NCBI GenBank assembly: GCA_020850535.1
Contig: JADZEM010000019.1
Location: 17,572-81,571, forward strand
From: Chloroflexota bacterium
Lineage (GTDB): Bacteria; Chloroflexota; UBA6077; JACCZL01
Direction: 5' to 3'
Length of the DNA: 64,000 nucleotides
The number at the start of each line of letters is the position of its first letter. Within the stretch, counting starts at the first letter, position 1. Both the position numbers and the translations under genes were made by a program. Positions 1 to 10,746 of this stretch are shown here, piece after piece. The notes under the pieces are model-generated. The model saw only the letters and a list, made by a program, of their open reading frames with translations. It was not told the DNA's origin and ran no database searches.

Positions 1-1
1 C

Positions 2-538
2 CCCGGAAAGTGGGACTGGCTCGACGACCGCCGCGTGCAGTTCACTCCGACGAAGACGCTCCCCTTTGACGCCGAGGTGACCATCAAGATCAAGCCCGGT
101 CAGGGCGGCGCGCGCTCGGTGGCTGGCAGCTACTTCGAGAACGAGGCGATCCTCAGCTTCGTCACCGAAGAGGACAAGCTGATCGACGTGGACGTGACCC
201 GCCAGATGATGACCCTCTACGAGAAGGGGAAGGTGGTCAGGACGTTCAAGGTGGCGACGGGCGTTCCCGGCGCGGACACGCCCCTCGGCGAGTTCAACGT
301 CGAGTACAAGATGCCCACTGCTCGCTTCCAGGGGACCAACGTCAACGGCTCCCGCTACGACATCCCCGATGTCCACTGGGTCCTCGCCTTCATGGGCGAC
401 TACACCATCCACGGCTCGTACTGGCGCAGCGGGTTCGGGGCGCCAGCCAGCAACGGCTGCGTGAGCCTCTCGGACGACGACGCCAAGGTCGTCTTCGACT
501 GGGCCCCGGACGGTACCCGCATCAAGATTCACTACTGA
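2..538 (+). CDS. L,D-transpeptidase (YkuD domain), 5' end cut off
   Basis: The reading frame is open to the left edge, so only the C-terminal ~178 residues are present. A short Ig-like segment (nt 2 to about 120) precedes a YkuD catalytic domain. Family members form 3-3 peptidoglycan cross-links or attach proteins outside the membrane, using a Cys nucleophile. The conserved HG appears as HGSYWRSGFG (His codon at 410-412), and the nucleophile lies in SNGCVSL (Cys codon at 458-460). Most family members have SHGC, so the His before Gly-Cys is Asn here. An internal GTG at 35 is in frame but is not likely to be the start. The gene ends 3 bp from the end of the convergent LamG gene. Confidence 0.88.
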   Translation, partial: PGKWDWLDDRRVQFTPTKTLPFDAEVTIKIKPGQGGARSVAGSYFENEAILSFVTEEDKLIDVDVTRQMMTLYEKGKVVRTFKVATGVPGADTPLGEFNVEYKMPTARFQGTNVNGSRYDIPDVHWVLAFMGDYTIHGSYWRSGFGAPASNGCVSLSDDDAKVVFDWAPDGTRIKIHY

Positions 539-541
539 CGA

Positions 542-2701
542 CTACGGGTGCACCTCGGTGCTCCACGGCAGGCCGCGCGCGTTCTGGACCGTCGCGGTCC
601 GCGGTGAGCCTGCGCTGTCGGCAGCCGTCAGGCCGGCCGTCTCGTTGAGCTTCCAGTTCGCCACCAGCCCGGCTGGCGTCGTGGACAGCTCCGCGCGGTA
701 GGCGGCCCCGATCTCGCTGACCGAGCGCACCACGCTCCAGATCCGGATATCGTCCAGCTTGCCGCGCCAGTTGTGCTGCCGACCGTTTCGCCCGATGGTC
801 AGCCCCTTGCCGCTCGGCGTCGGGTTTCGGCCGGAGAGGGTGCCCTCGGCCACCAGCCGTCCGTCCAGCACGATCTGCACACGCCGCGTCGCCGCCGCCT
901 TGCTGACGGCCAGGTGATGCCAGCCGCCCGGCGCGACGCCGTTCGCCGTCAGGTCGTAGCGTAGCTGCTGGTTCGCCCAGTCGTTGCGGTCCCCGACAAC
1001 CAGGCTGCCCCACTCGATGCCCGCCATCAGCGGGATGTCGGCGTCCCAGTCGGTATCGCCGGCCATCAGCAAGGCCTGCGGGGCGTGGTTGAACGTGGCG
1101 GACGGCGAGTACTCATCCTTGAACCAGAGCTCGGCGGTCCAGTCGCCGGCCAGGGCCAGCTCAGGGGCGTGCGGGACCGTCGCGTGGACGTTGCCGGTCA
1201 GCTTGATCGAGCCGTTGCCGCCGGGCGCGGGTGGGGTCGATGGCGTTGCCGTGGCAGGGGCGGTGGCCGTGGCCGTCGCGGCGGGCACGGTGGCGGTCGG
1301 CGTAGCCGGCGGCCGGGTGGCGGTGCTCGTCGGGGTGACCGGGGCCGTGGTGGGGGTAGCCGGGGGCGTCGTCGGCGTGGACGTGGCCGGGGCTGCCGTG
1401 GGGGTGGCCGTGGCAGGCGGCATGGTGCTGGTCGCCGCCGGCGTGGAGGTCACGCCTGGCCCGCTGGCGCCGCCCGGGCCGCTCTCGGACCAGATCGCGA
1501 CGCCGTTGGTGCGCCAGGGGCCGCCCCACCAGTCACTGCCTCGGAACGCCACCGCGCGCGTGCCGGCTGGCACGGCCACCCAGTACGGCTTGAACGCCTC
1601 GTCTCGGGCGCTGACCGTCTGGCGCGGGCTGACGCTCTGCCACGCACCGCCGTCCAGGCTGATCTGGAGTCCGCTGCCGATGCCCAGGAACCGCAGGTAG
1701 CTGCCGGCCGGGGCCGGCGTCGCGAACGTGACGGTCGGGCTGCTGGCCGAGGCGGCGGCCCGGTCGCCGGCCAGGGTGGTGAACGGGACGGCCGGATTGA
1801 TCTGGACGTTGTCCCAGTGCCAGGTGTTCGCCGCGCAGGACGCCATGTCGCAGTCCTTGAGCGGGTTGTACGAGTGGTGGCTCAACTGGACCACGCCGCG
1901 CGTCCAGTCGAGCGCGGGGAACTGCGCGTCCACCCAGGAGAAGGTGTAGCCCGGCATCCCGAACGCGAGGCTGGTCTTCGAGAGCTTCAGCTCGAAGGTG
2001 TCGCGTCGGACGCCGCTCGGGGTCAGGAACGATTCGTAGCCGGTCCACCAGTTGGAGGGCAGGGCCGTCTCGCCGAAGTTTCGGATCACGTCGGCGCGGA
2101 AGATCGTCGCGCCGCTCGACGTGTCCATGCGGAGGTGGATCGCTCGCTTCGGCAGGCCGGTCAGGTCCGGCAGCCAGTTGTCGAGCGGGGCCGGCACGTT
2201 ATCCTCGAACGGGGTGACCCAGATGTCCACCCAGTCGCGATGCGAGAGGCGCAGCGTGGAGAGGTCGAAGCGGAGCGTGGCCTCGCCGCCCGAGAAGTCG
2301 ATCTGCTGGCTCGGCGTGAGGTAGATCGCGCCGTAGCCGCCTGCCTGCATCGCCGTCATCAGGTGGTCGTTGCACTGGAAGATGGTGTCGGCGTAGCTTG
2401 CCACCTGATGCTGGGCCGGGTGCGCCGAGCAGTCGGCCCCGTGCGACGCCAGCATGCTCTCGGGCTGGTCCCAGGTGCTCACGTCGCGCGAGTGGGTCAC
2501 CACGTCCCAGCCGGCCGGCCGATACGCGGTCGGCCCGGCCGGCCGCCCGGTGAACGTCTCCACGAAGCCAGCCGCCTGGGCATGGGCGACCGAGCCGCCG
2601 GCGGTCAGGCTGGCGGCGGGCTGCTGGCCGAGGCCGAACAGCGCGGTCGCGGTGAGACCGGCGGCGAGCGCGAGAGACGTGAAGGAGGCCAGAGGGCGCA
2701 T
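542..2701 (-). CDS. secreted LamG/concanavalin-like domain protein
   Basis: A 719-aa exported protein. Residues 1-43 form a signal peptide ending in an AHAQA-type site. Residues ~45-300 are a beta-rich region with Trp and paired Cys that I do not recognise. Another beta-sandwich-like segment follows to about 400. Residues ~410-495 are a low-complexity Pro/Thr/Ala linker typical of cell-surface proteins. The C-terminal ~220 residues are a LamG/concanavalin-A-like domain (TAELWFK, GGWHHLAVS, KLDDIRIWS, VANWKLNE). The ATG is preceded by GGAG at 9 nt. Such domains usually bind carbohydrate or act as structural modules; no catalytic motif is visible. It is convergent with the transpeptidase gene. 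Confidence 0.85.
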   Translation of the reverse strand: MRPLASFTSLALAAGLTATALFGLGQQPAASLTAGGSVAHAQAAGFVETFTGRPAGPTAYRPAGWDVVTHSRDVSTWDQPESMLASHGADCSAHPAQHQVASYADTIFQCNDHLMTAMQAGGYGAIYLTPSQQIDFSGGEATLRFDLSTLRLSHRDWVDIWVTPFEDNVPAPLDNWLPDLTGLPKRAIHLRMDTSSGATIFRADVIRNFGETALPSNWWTGYESFLTPSGVRRDTFELKLSKTSLAFGMPGYTFSWVDAQFPALDWTRGVVQLSHHSYNPLKDCDMASCAANTWHWDNVQINPAVPFTTLAGDRAAASASSPTVTFATPAPAGSYLRFLGIGSGLQISLDGGAWQSVSPRQTVSARDEAFKPYWVAVPAGTRAVAFRGSDWWGGPWRTNGVAIWSESGPGGASGPGVTSTPAATSTMPPATATPTAAPATSTPTTPPATPTTAPVTPTSTATRPPATPTATVPAATATATAPATATPSTPPAPGGNGSIKLTGNVHATVPHAPELALAGDWTAELWFKDEYSPSATFNHAPQALLMAGDTDWDADIPLMAGIEWGSLVVGDRNDWANQQLRYDLTANGVAPGGWHHLAVSKAAATRRVQIVLDGRLVAEGTLSGRNPTPSGKGLTIGRNGRQHNWRGKLDDIRIWSVVRSVSEIGAAYRAELSTTPAGLVANWKLNETAGLTAADSAGSPRTATVQNARGLPWSTEVHP

Positions 2702-3086
2702 GGACAGCAGCTCCAGGATGAGCGTCGCCGGCAGGTCGGTCCGTTTGGGCGACGGAAGGTGGCGCTAGTTCAGAACAACGCGACAGATCGTCAAACCTGA
2801 CGGGTGGTAGTTCGACATCACCAAAGAAATAGCCCGCCTGTCAGGCGGGCTGGCATTCGGCGCAGGTCAATGCGTCAGCGCGCTACAGATTGGTAGTCTG
2901 TCGCGTCAGCAGGCCAGTCAGCAGGCCAACAGAGGGGCACGCGGGGTTGCGCGGACCGTTTCACCGGCTGGGGGTCTTCAGGAAGCCTCCAGGTTTTCCG
3001 GCCAGTCGGTTCAGCATCAGGTGCGAAGCTTGGACTCAAGAGATATCGAGCCGCGCAGCGAGACGCGCGCGGAAACGGAGCATCTG
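2702..3086. other. intergenic region without a convincing gene
   Basis: This divergent spacer lies between the LamG gene and the VTC-domain gene. Short frames are present, but none has a ribosome binding site with a credible product. It contains the inverted repeat annotated at 2831-2851 and a weaker one (ACAGA/TCTGT) at about 2885-2901. Promoters for both flanking genes should lie here, but I could not fix them. Confidence 0.5.
2831..2851 (-). terminator. strong hairpin, terminator-like on the minus strand
   Basis: Perfect 10-bp inverted repeat AGCCCGCCTG / CAGGCGGGCT around a single T. Folded as RNA it gives a stem of about 8 bp with a 5-nt loop. Read on the minus strand it is followed by ATTTCTTT, a modest U-run. 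No gene clearly reads into it from the right, so it could instead insulate the LamG promoter. Confidence 0.4.
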
Positions 3087-3956
3087 ATGTTGTCCACACC
3101 GCTGCAGCTTGTGCCTGAGACCGGCGAGCTCGCCCTGGCCCGAGCTATCTTCCCCATCGTCGAGCGGACCGATGACCGAGTTGCGCGGATGCTTGGCGAA
3201 TTCCAGCCGACATCGCTCGGCGCACTGTCGTCGATCTCCCTGCTCAATCGAGTGGACACAAAATTCCTGATTGCCGCGTCAGATCTCCCCGGTATGCTCG
3301 CCCAGCTCGTGCAGCACTACGCGATCCTGGAGATCGACGGCCTGCGCCAGCACGCCTATCGTACGGTCTACTTCGACACGGCGGACTTCGCCCTCTACCG
3401 CGACCATCATGATGGCCGCCAGGTCCGCCACAAGGTCCGCAGCCGCACCTATCTCGACAGCGATCTCTCGTTCTTCGAGATCAAGACCCGCACAGATGCC
3501 GGCCGGACCGTGAAGCAGCGGTTGCAGACGGTCACGCCCATCGACGAGCTGACGCCGACCGCCCGCGCGCTGCTCGCCGCGCACGTGCCGCCCCACGAGC
3601 AACAGCTCTTCCCGACCCTCCGCAACGACTTTCGGCGCATCACGCTGGCCGGCCTGCACACGGCCGAACGACTCACCATCGACCTCGGCATTCAGTTCAC
3701 CGGGGTGGGCGACGGCCCGACGCGCGGCCACGCCGCGATGCTGCCCGGGATCGTCGTCGCCGAGCTGAAGCAGAGCGGGGTGGATCGCGGCTCGCCGTTC
3801 GCCCAGGTGATGCAGCGGCGGAGCATCCGCCCGACCCGGGTCAGCAAGTACTGCGTCGGGATCGCGCTGCTGGCGCCGCACGCCGTCGAGCATGCGTTCG
3901 CGGGGCAGCTGCGGGCCATCGAAGCGCTGAGCGGCCGGCCGGCGCTGGTCAGCTAG
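3087..3956 (+). CDS. VTC-domain protein (polyphosphate polymerase/triphosphate tunnel type)
   Basis: A 289-aa protein matching the VTC superfamily, whose eukaryotic members make polyphosphate inside a basic tunnel. The motif NRVDTKF (Arg55, Asp57, Lys59) is the family's opening basic motif. YFDTADFALY follows, then VRHKVRSRTY and FEIKTRT, which supply basic and acidic tunnel residues. I chose ATG 3087 because GGAG lies 6 nt upstream; a GTG at 3021 would add 22 unlikely residues. Bacterial members are often next to CotH or membrane-protein genes, but here it stands alone, so the substrate is open. Confidence 0.85.
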   Translation: MLSTPLQLVPETGELALARAIFPIVERTDDRVARMLGEFQPTSLGALSSISLLNRVDTKFLIAASDLPGMLAQLVQHYAILEIDGLRQHAYRTVYFDTADFALYRDHHDGRQVRHKVRSRTYLDSDLSFFEIKTRTDAGRTVKQRLQTVTPIDELTPTARALLAAHVPPHEQQLFPTLRNDFRRITLAGLHTAERLTIDLGIQFTGVGDGPTRGHAAMLPGIVVAELKQSGVDRGSPFAQVMQRRSIRPTRVSKYCVGIALLAPHAVEHAFAGQLRAIEALSGRPALVS

Positions 3957-4005
3957 TGGCCTGTCAGTCGTGAACGACCGGGGCGGGTCACTCGACGCTT
4001 CCCCC

Positions 4006-4115
4006 GTCATCCCGACCGCGGCGAGGAACGAGCGGAGTGGAGAGGGATCTTCTCCTTCTGTGGCGTGAGGAAGATCCCTCGACTGCGTTCGCACGCTCAC
4101 GTCGCTCGGGATGAC
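4006..4115. repeat. dispersed palindromic repeat, family B copy 1
   Basis: A 110-bp element bounded by GTCATCCCGA and its exact reverse complement TCGGGATGAC. Inside, AGGGATCTTC and GAAGATCCCT form a further inverted repeat around CTCCTTCTGTGGCGTGAG, so the whole unit can fold as a long hairpin. It matches 19362-19466 in inverted orientation. No coding potential. Confidence 0.8.
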
Positions 4116-4127
4116 GGTGAAGGGAGC

Positions 4128-4344
4128 CAGTGCAATCGTATGTTGATGTCGTCGTGTCGCCGCGTCGGGGCTTGAAAGCCCCGCCTACCATCCTGCAGTC
4201 GCTGCGCGACGCTCCGGTCGCACCAGACGACGCCGTTCCTGACGGCCGTCGCGCAGCGACGGCGTGACTGTAGGCGGGGGTTTCAACCCCCGACTGCGCG
4301 TCTCGTCGCGCTTCGAGAACACCAGCGAACATGCAATCGCCCTG
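4128..4344. mobile_element. MITE-like element, family A copy 1
   Basis: A 217-bp non-coding element sharing ends and interior with 6444-6660 and 10747-10980. The right terminal repeat is the consensus AACATGCAATCGCCCTG (4328-4344); the left end (4128-4144) is degenerate, matching about 13 of 17. Inside are short hairpins (CGGGGCTT/AAGCCCCG) and the paired GTCGCTGCGCGAC / GTCGCGCAGCGAC. The 10-bp flanks 4118-4127 and 4345-4354 match at 8 of 10 positions, consistent with a decayed target duplication. It sits within a family-B repeat cluster. Confidence 0.75.
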
Positions 4345-4354
4345 GGGAGGGAGC

Positions 4355-4410
4355 AGCCTCACTCCGCTCGGGATGACGGGTACGACGCCGCCTTCTGCGT
4401 GGTGGAGTAG
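4355..4410. repeat. partial family B repeat with shared flank
   Basis: Contains CTCGGGATGAC, followed by a block that is the near-exact reverse complement of 19331-19375, the left flank of family-B copy 2. This suggests copies 1 and 2 descend from a longer unit and that family-A copy 1 landed inside it. Confidence 0.6.
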
Positions 4411-4436
4411 GAGGCCCCTGGGAGTGCGGCAGTGGA

Positions 4437-5231
4437 TCAGCCGAACTGCACCGACCGCTTCGAGTTCGCCATCCAGAAGCCGCCGACCGCCGTCTCGGCG
4501 TCCGACTGCTGCTCCAGGTCAGCCCCCAGGGTGATGAACAGCGGCACGAAGTGATCCACTGTCGGGTGGGCGTAGGCCAGCCCGGGGGCGGTCTGCTGGT
4601 AGTCCAGGAGCGTATCGACGTCCTTTCGGGCGAGCGACTCGGCCGCCCAGGCGTCGAACTCGACCAGCGCGCTCGGGATGCCGGACGCGCCCATCCGCAT
4701 CTGCCGGATCGCGTCGAAGCTGTGGGTCATGAAGCCGCTGCCCACGATCAGCACGCCCTCGCCGCGCAGGGGGGCCAGCCGCCGCCCGACCTCCAGCAAT
4801 TGCCGAGGATCTTCGCTCGGCATCGAGATCTGCAGCACCGGAATGTCGGCGTCCGGGTACATCTGGGTCAGCGGCACGTACGCGCCGTGATCGAGGCCGC
4901 GCGTCGGCTCCTCGGCCACGGGGATGGCCGGCGCGAGCAGCTGCCGGACCCGCTGCGCCAGCTCGGGAGCGCCCGGCGCAGGGTAGGTGATCTGGTAGTA
5001 CTTCTCCGGGAAGCCCCAGAAGTCGTAGATCAACGGCACGGCGGTCGTCGCGCCGATGGTCACCGGCGCTGCCTCCCAGTGCGCCGAGACCACGAGGATC
5101 GCCTTCGGACGGGGGAGATCGGCTGCCCACGCCGCCAGCTGACCTGGCCAGATCGGGTCGTCGACGAGCGTGGGTGCGCCGTGGCTGAGATAGACGGCCG
5201 GCATGCGGCTGGCGGTGGGACCGGTGGACAT
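4437..5231 (-). CDS. ygiD: DODA-type extradiol aromatic-ring dioxygenase (LigB superfamily)
   Basis: A 264-aa protein matching the 4,5-DOPA extradiol dioxygenase family, typically 250-270 aa, which cleaves catechol rings with a non-haem metal. Diagnostic features are VYLSHGAPTL near the N-terminus (metal-ligand His), VSAHWEA (second His), YDFWGFPEKYY, the central LDHGAYVPL (His), and VDHFVPLFITLGA near the C-terminus. AGGA elements lie 8-12 nt before the ATG. An internal ATG at 5204 is possible. It is followed on the same strand-side by the aminotransferase, which ends 60 bp upstream of its start, so they may be unlinked. The natural substrate cannot be set by sequence. Confidence 0.88.
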   Translation of the reverse strand: MSTGPTASRMPAVYLSHGAPTLVDDPIWPGQLAAWAADLPRPKAILVVSAHWEAAPVTIGATTAVPLIYDFWGFPEKYYQITYPAPGAPELAQRVRQLLAPAIPVAEEPTRGLDHGAYVPLTQMYPDADIPVLQISMPSEDPRQLLEVGRRLAPLRGEGVLIVGSGFMTHSFDAIRQMRMGASGIPSALVEFDAWAAESLARKDVDTLLDYQQTAPGLAYAHPTVDHFVPLFITLGADLEQQSDAETAVGGFWMANSKRSVQFG

Positions 5232-5291
5232 CGGGGCTTCCTCTCCTCGTTGCGGGCCGCCTGACGGCGCGGCGGCCCGCCAGGCTGGGGG

Positions 5292-6260
5292 TCAGGTGGC
5301 GCTGACGGCGGTTGACGCAGCCACGGCCGCCGCCTCGGCTGCGAAGATCGGCGTCAGCCAGCCGTGGGTGTCGGCCCGCTCGGCGCGGACCGTTGCCAGG
5401 AACGCCTGGCGCAACGTGGCGGTCGTCGGGCCGGTCGAGCCGCTGCCCACGGTGATGCGGTCCACCGAGAAGACGGGCGTCACCTCGGCGGCGCTGCCAC
5501 AGAAGAACAGCTCGTCGGCGATGTACAGCTCGGTCCGGTCGATGAGCCGCTCCTCGATGCGGAGGCCGGCGTCCTCAGCCAGGGTCAGGACGGCGTCGCG
5601 GGTGATGCTCTCCAGGATGCCGGACGTGACCGGCGGGGTGATCAGCCTGCCGCCGCGCACCATGAACAGGGCGTAGCCCGGCCCCTCGGTGACCTTCCCC
5701 TCCCCGGTCAGCAGCAGGGCGTCGTCGTAGCCGTCGGCGCGGGCCTGGAGCAGGGCCAGGCGCGAGTTGTGGTAGTTGGGCACGGCCTTGACGCGCGGCG
5801 GCATCGACGTGTCAGAGATGCGCGTCCAGGAGCTGACCTGGATGTCCAGGCCCTCCTTCGCGAAGTAGCGGCCCATCGGCAGCGCCGCCATCGAGACGGA
5901 GATCGGCCCCGAGGAGCCCAGCCCGCCGTCGTCCGCCTCCACGAACGCCGAGACGCGCATGTGCTGATCCTCGCGCAGGCCGTTGGCGCGGATCAGCTTG
6001 AGCAGGTCGGCGGTGTACTCCTCGACGGTCAGCGGCGACCCCATCCGGCAGATGCGAAGCGACTCGACGAGCCGCTGGAAGTGCTCGCGCAGGCGGAAGC
6101 CGTACAGCTCGCCCTGCTCCGCGTTCCAGTAGGCGCGCAGCCCCTCGAAGACGGTCGCGCCGTACTTGAATGCCGTGCTGAGCACGTGGACGCGCGCGTC
6201 GTCGTAGAGGACAAGCTCGCCATTCATGAGCAGGTAGGTGGGGTGTCGCTTGTCGGTCAT
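5292..6260 (-). CDS. ilvE: branched-chain amino acid aminotransferase (class IV PLP)
   Basis: A 322-aa fold-type IV aminotransferase, close to the family's usual ~310 aa. It would interconvert Leu/Ile/Val and their 2-oxo acids. The opening FKYGATVFEGLRAY, the PLP lysine in VKAVPNYHNS, VTEGPGYALF, GILESITRDAV and ADELFFCGSAAEVTPV are all typical. Oddly, the class signature usually has Asn where GYALF has Ala, so the cofactor-binding loop is unusual. I chose ATG 6260 because GGAGGGAC directly precedes it; an upstream start at 6308 lacks this. An operator-like inverted repeat and -10 element lie about 120 bp upstream. Confidence 0.88.
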   Translation of the reverse strand: MTDKRHPTYLLMNGELVLYDDARVHVLSTAFKYGATVFEGLRAYWNAEQGELYGFRLREHFQRLVESLRICRMGSPLTVEEYTADLLKLIRANGLREDQHMRVSAFVEADDGGLGSSGPISVSMAALPMGRYFAKEGLDIQVSSWTRISDTSMPPRVKAVPNYHNSRLALLQARADGYDDALLLTGEGKVTEGPGYALFMVRGGRLITPPVTSGILESITRDAVLTLAEDAGLRIEERLIDRTELYIADELFFCGSAAEVTPVFSVDRITVGSGSTGPTTATLRQAFLATVRAERADTHGWLTPIFAAEAAAVAASTAVSAT

Positions 6261-6378
6261 CGTCCCTCCAGGGGCCGCGCACAGTGGCAGCCGCTCCTGG
6301 TCGAGCATGGTGCCGCCCGGGAAAGCGGGACGGCAAGCAGAGCCGATCGAGGGGCCGCCCGCCGCCCTTCAACGTCGA

Positions 6379-6401
6379 TAGTTGAACGCTCAACTAGTAT
6401 A
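6379..6401 (-). promoter_or_regulatory. candidate promoter/operator of ilvE
   Basis: On the minus strand a TATACT -10-like hexamer (6396-6401) runs into a perfect 7-4-7 inverted repeat TAGTTGA-acgc-TCAACTA (6379-6396). The position, at about the expected transcription start and ~120 bp before the ilvE start, fits a repressor operator. No good -35 was found. This is an AT-rich island in GC-rich DNA. Confidence 0.45.
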
Positions 6402-6443
6402 CCGTATGACGCTGCTCCCACGCTTCCAGCCGCGCTCCCCACG

Positions 6444-6660
6444 CAGGGCGATTGCATGTTGATGTCGTCGTGCCGCCGCGTCGGGGCTTGAAAGCCCCGC
6501 CTACGATCCTGCAGTCGCTGCGCGACGCGCCAGTCGCACCAGTGCCTGCCGTTCCCTGCGTCCGTCGCGCAGCGACGGCGTGACTGTAGGCGGGGACTTC
6601 AGTCCCCGACCGACCGTTCCATGATGCTTCGGGGACACCAATGAACATGCAATCGCCCTG
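6444..6660. mobile_element. MITE-like element, family A copy 2
   Basis: A 217-bp element with perfect 17-bp terminal inverted repeats: CAGGGCGATTGCATGTT at 6444-6460 and its exact reverse complement at 6644-6660. The interior matches copy 1: CGGGGCTTGAAAGCCCCG hairpin, GTCGCTGCGCGAC and GTCGCGCAGCGAC blocks, and a CGGGGACT/AGTCCCCG hairpin. It has no coding frame, so any movement would need a transposase supplied in trans. I see no clear target duplication at this copy. Confidence 0.82.
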
Positions 6661-6721
6661 ATCCACCTGCGCGCCACGCTGGCTGCGCGCCACGCTGGCG
6701 CCGACTGACGGTGGCTGGCGC

Positions 6722-7714
6722 TCAGCGCACCCGCGCGAACTTCTGGAACATGTGGCAGTCGGCCGGCGCGTGCCCACGGCTGACCAGGAAGGTGTACGTC
6801 ACCTCGCCGACGTAGATCGAGCCTTCGCTGTCCACGGCCAGGCTGTGCGGCGCGCCAACGCTCCCCGAGGCGCAGGGGCCGGCCTCAAGCTCCTCCAGCC
6901 GGCCCTGAAGCCGGCCGCTCTCGTCGTAGACGCTGATGCGGGCCGGTACGCGGGTGGCCGCCTTGCCGTTCCTGAACGACTGCTGCCCCGGCATCCACTG
7001 CAGCTCGCTGACGTAGACGAGGCCGTCGCCGCGCGAGATCACCTGCGTCGGCCGCTGCACGTCGAGCCACTCGGTCAGGTAGGCGCCGTCCGGACTGAAG
7101 ACCTGGATCCGGTCGTTCTCGCGGTCGGCCACCAGCACGCGGCCATCGGGCAGCACCCAGATGCCGTGTGGCAGGTTGAACTCGCCGGGGCCGCGGCCGG
7201 GCGTGCCCCAGGACTGGATCAGCTCGCCGGCGGCCGAATAGCGATGCACGCGGCAGTTGCCGTAGCCGTCCGAGATGTACAGCTCGCCGTTCGGCGCGAC
7301 GGCGACGTTCGTCGGCCGGTTGAACGGCGGCCCACCGTGCGCGATCGACGCGACGTTCGCGCCGTCGTAGCCAGTATCCGAGGGCTTCCCCGTCCCCAAC
7401 GTCATCAGCAGCTTGCCGTCGCTGGTGAACTTCTTGACGACGTGGCCGCCATCGTCCACGCAGTAGACGCTATCATCCGGCCCGATGGTGATGCCGTGCG
7501 TGCGATCTGTAAACTGATCTTCGCCCCAGGACGACAGAAACGCCCCGTCCTTGCCGTACACGATCACGCGTGGCGCACCGCGCGTGATGAGGTACACCCG
7601 ATCCCGCGAGTCCACGCCGACCCCCGCGACGTCGCGATGGGTCCAACCCGCCGGCAACTGCTCCCAGCCCTCGACAACCTCGTAGCGGTGCGCGCCGCTG
7701 CCTACGACGACCAC
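6722..7714 (-). CDS. NHL-repeat beta-propeller protein
   Basis: A 330-aa protein of repeated NHL blades (e.g. DVAGVGVDSRDRVYLIT, GITIGPDDSVYCVDD, NVAVAPNGELYISDGYGN, GIWVLPDGRVLVADRENDR), forming a six-bladed propeller. The closest family by pattern is the peptidyl-alpha-hydroxyglycine alpha-amidating lyase-like proteins, but most bacterial members have no proven activity. I chose GTG 7714 because GGAGGG stands 7 nt upstream; the frame extends ~63 codons further without good coding character. No signal peptide is visible with this start, so it is probably cytoplasmic. It is isolated, downstream of a family-A repeat. Confidence 0.8.
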   Translation of the reverse strand: MVVVGSGAHRYEVVEGWEQLPAGWTHRDVAGVGVDSRDRVYLITRGAPRVIVYGKDGAFLSSWGEDQFTDRTHGITIGPDDSVYCVDDGGHVVKKFTSDGKLLMTLGTGKPSDTGYDGANVASIAHGGPPFNRPTNVAVAPNGELYISDGYGNCRVHRYSAAGELIQSWGTPGRGPGEFNLPHGIWVLPDGRVLVADRENDRIQVFSPDGAYLTEWLDVQRPTQVISRGDGLVYVSELQWMPGQQSFRNGKAATRVPARISVYDESGRLQGRLEELEAGPCASGSVGAPHSLAVDSEGSIYVGEVTYTFLVSRGHAPADCHMFQKFARVR

Positions 7715-7956
7715 GTCACATCCCTCCTGGCTCGGAGCGCCTGGACGCGGCGCGCCGCAGCACGGAGAGCGTAGGCCGCGCGGGCGCATCGCGTCCAGGT
7801 GACTCGACCGCGAACAGCACAGGGACACAGGTTGACGGTATCTCGACGGACTGACTGCTATGTCGCAAGAACGCGCGCTCTCTCGGAGGGACCGCGCCGG
7901 CACAGACCCGATTTTCGCGCAACATTGCCCATCCCCTCCCGCCAGCCAGGAGCGTT

Positions 7957-8349
7957 ATGCAGCCCGTCATGGCCAGCATCTTGATCGCGGACGACGAGCC
8001 ACACGTTCGAGCGTTGCTCCGCATGATCCTGTCTCCGACCTTTCGGGTGATCGAGGCCGGCGATGGCGCCGCTGCGCTGAAACTGGCGACCGAGCATCGG
8101 CCGGCCGTCGCGATCCTCGACGTGCGCATGCCCCACCTCAGCGGACACGAAGTCTGCCGGATGCTGCGCGCCGCCGACGCGACCAGGGACATCCCCGTCA
8201 TCATGATCACCGCGAACGGCACCCAGGAAGACCGCCGTGCGGCCATCGCCATCGGCGCGGATCACTTCCTGGCCAAGCCGTTCAGCCCCGCCGTGCTGCT
8301 CCGCCTCGTGACTGCGCTGATCGCGGAACTCGGGATCGTGCTGGCCTGA
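7957..8349 (+). CDS. single-domain response regulator (CheY-like receiver)
   Basis: A 130-aa stand-alone receiver with the full phosphorylation site: Asp12-Asp13 metal site, Asp55 phospho-acceptor (AILDVRMP), Thr85 (IMITANG) and Lys107 (FLAKPFSP). There is no output domain, so it must act through a partner protein or as a phospho-relay carrier. AGGAG sits 4 nt before the ATG. No histidine kinase gene is nearby, so the cognate kinase is unknown. Confidence 0.9.
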   Translation: MQPVMASILIADDEPHVRALLRMILSPTFRVIEAGDGAAALKLATEHRPAVAILDVRMPHLSGHEVCRMLRAADATRDIPVIMITANGTQEDRRAAIAIGADHFLAKPFSPAVLLRLVTALIAELGIVLA

Positions 8350-8392
8350 CTCACGCGGCGCCACGCAGAGCGCAACGCGCCTGGAGACTGTC

Positions 8393-10724
<2,332 letters not shown>

Positions 10725-10746
10725 CGGTAACGTCCGGGTAGCCGGG

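Noticed and set aside
1085..2800. Long plus-strand reading frame opposite the LamG gene
   Set aside because: It is an artefact of high GC: low-complexity Arg/Gly/Ala product, no ribosome binding site, and the minus-strand frame has a signal peptide and recognisable domain.
2870..2910. Possible tRNA-like fold
   Set aside because: Only one short stem (ACAGA/TCTGT) forms; no cloverleaf, T-loop or anticodon arm.
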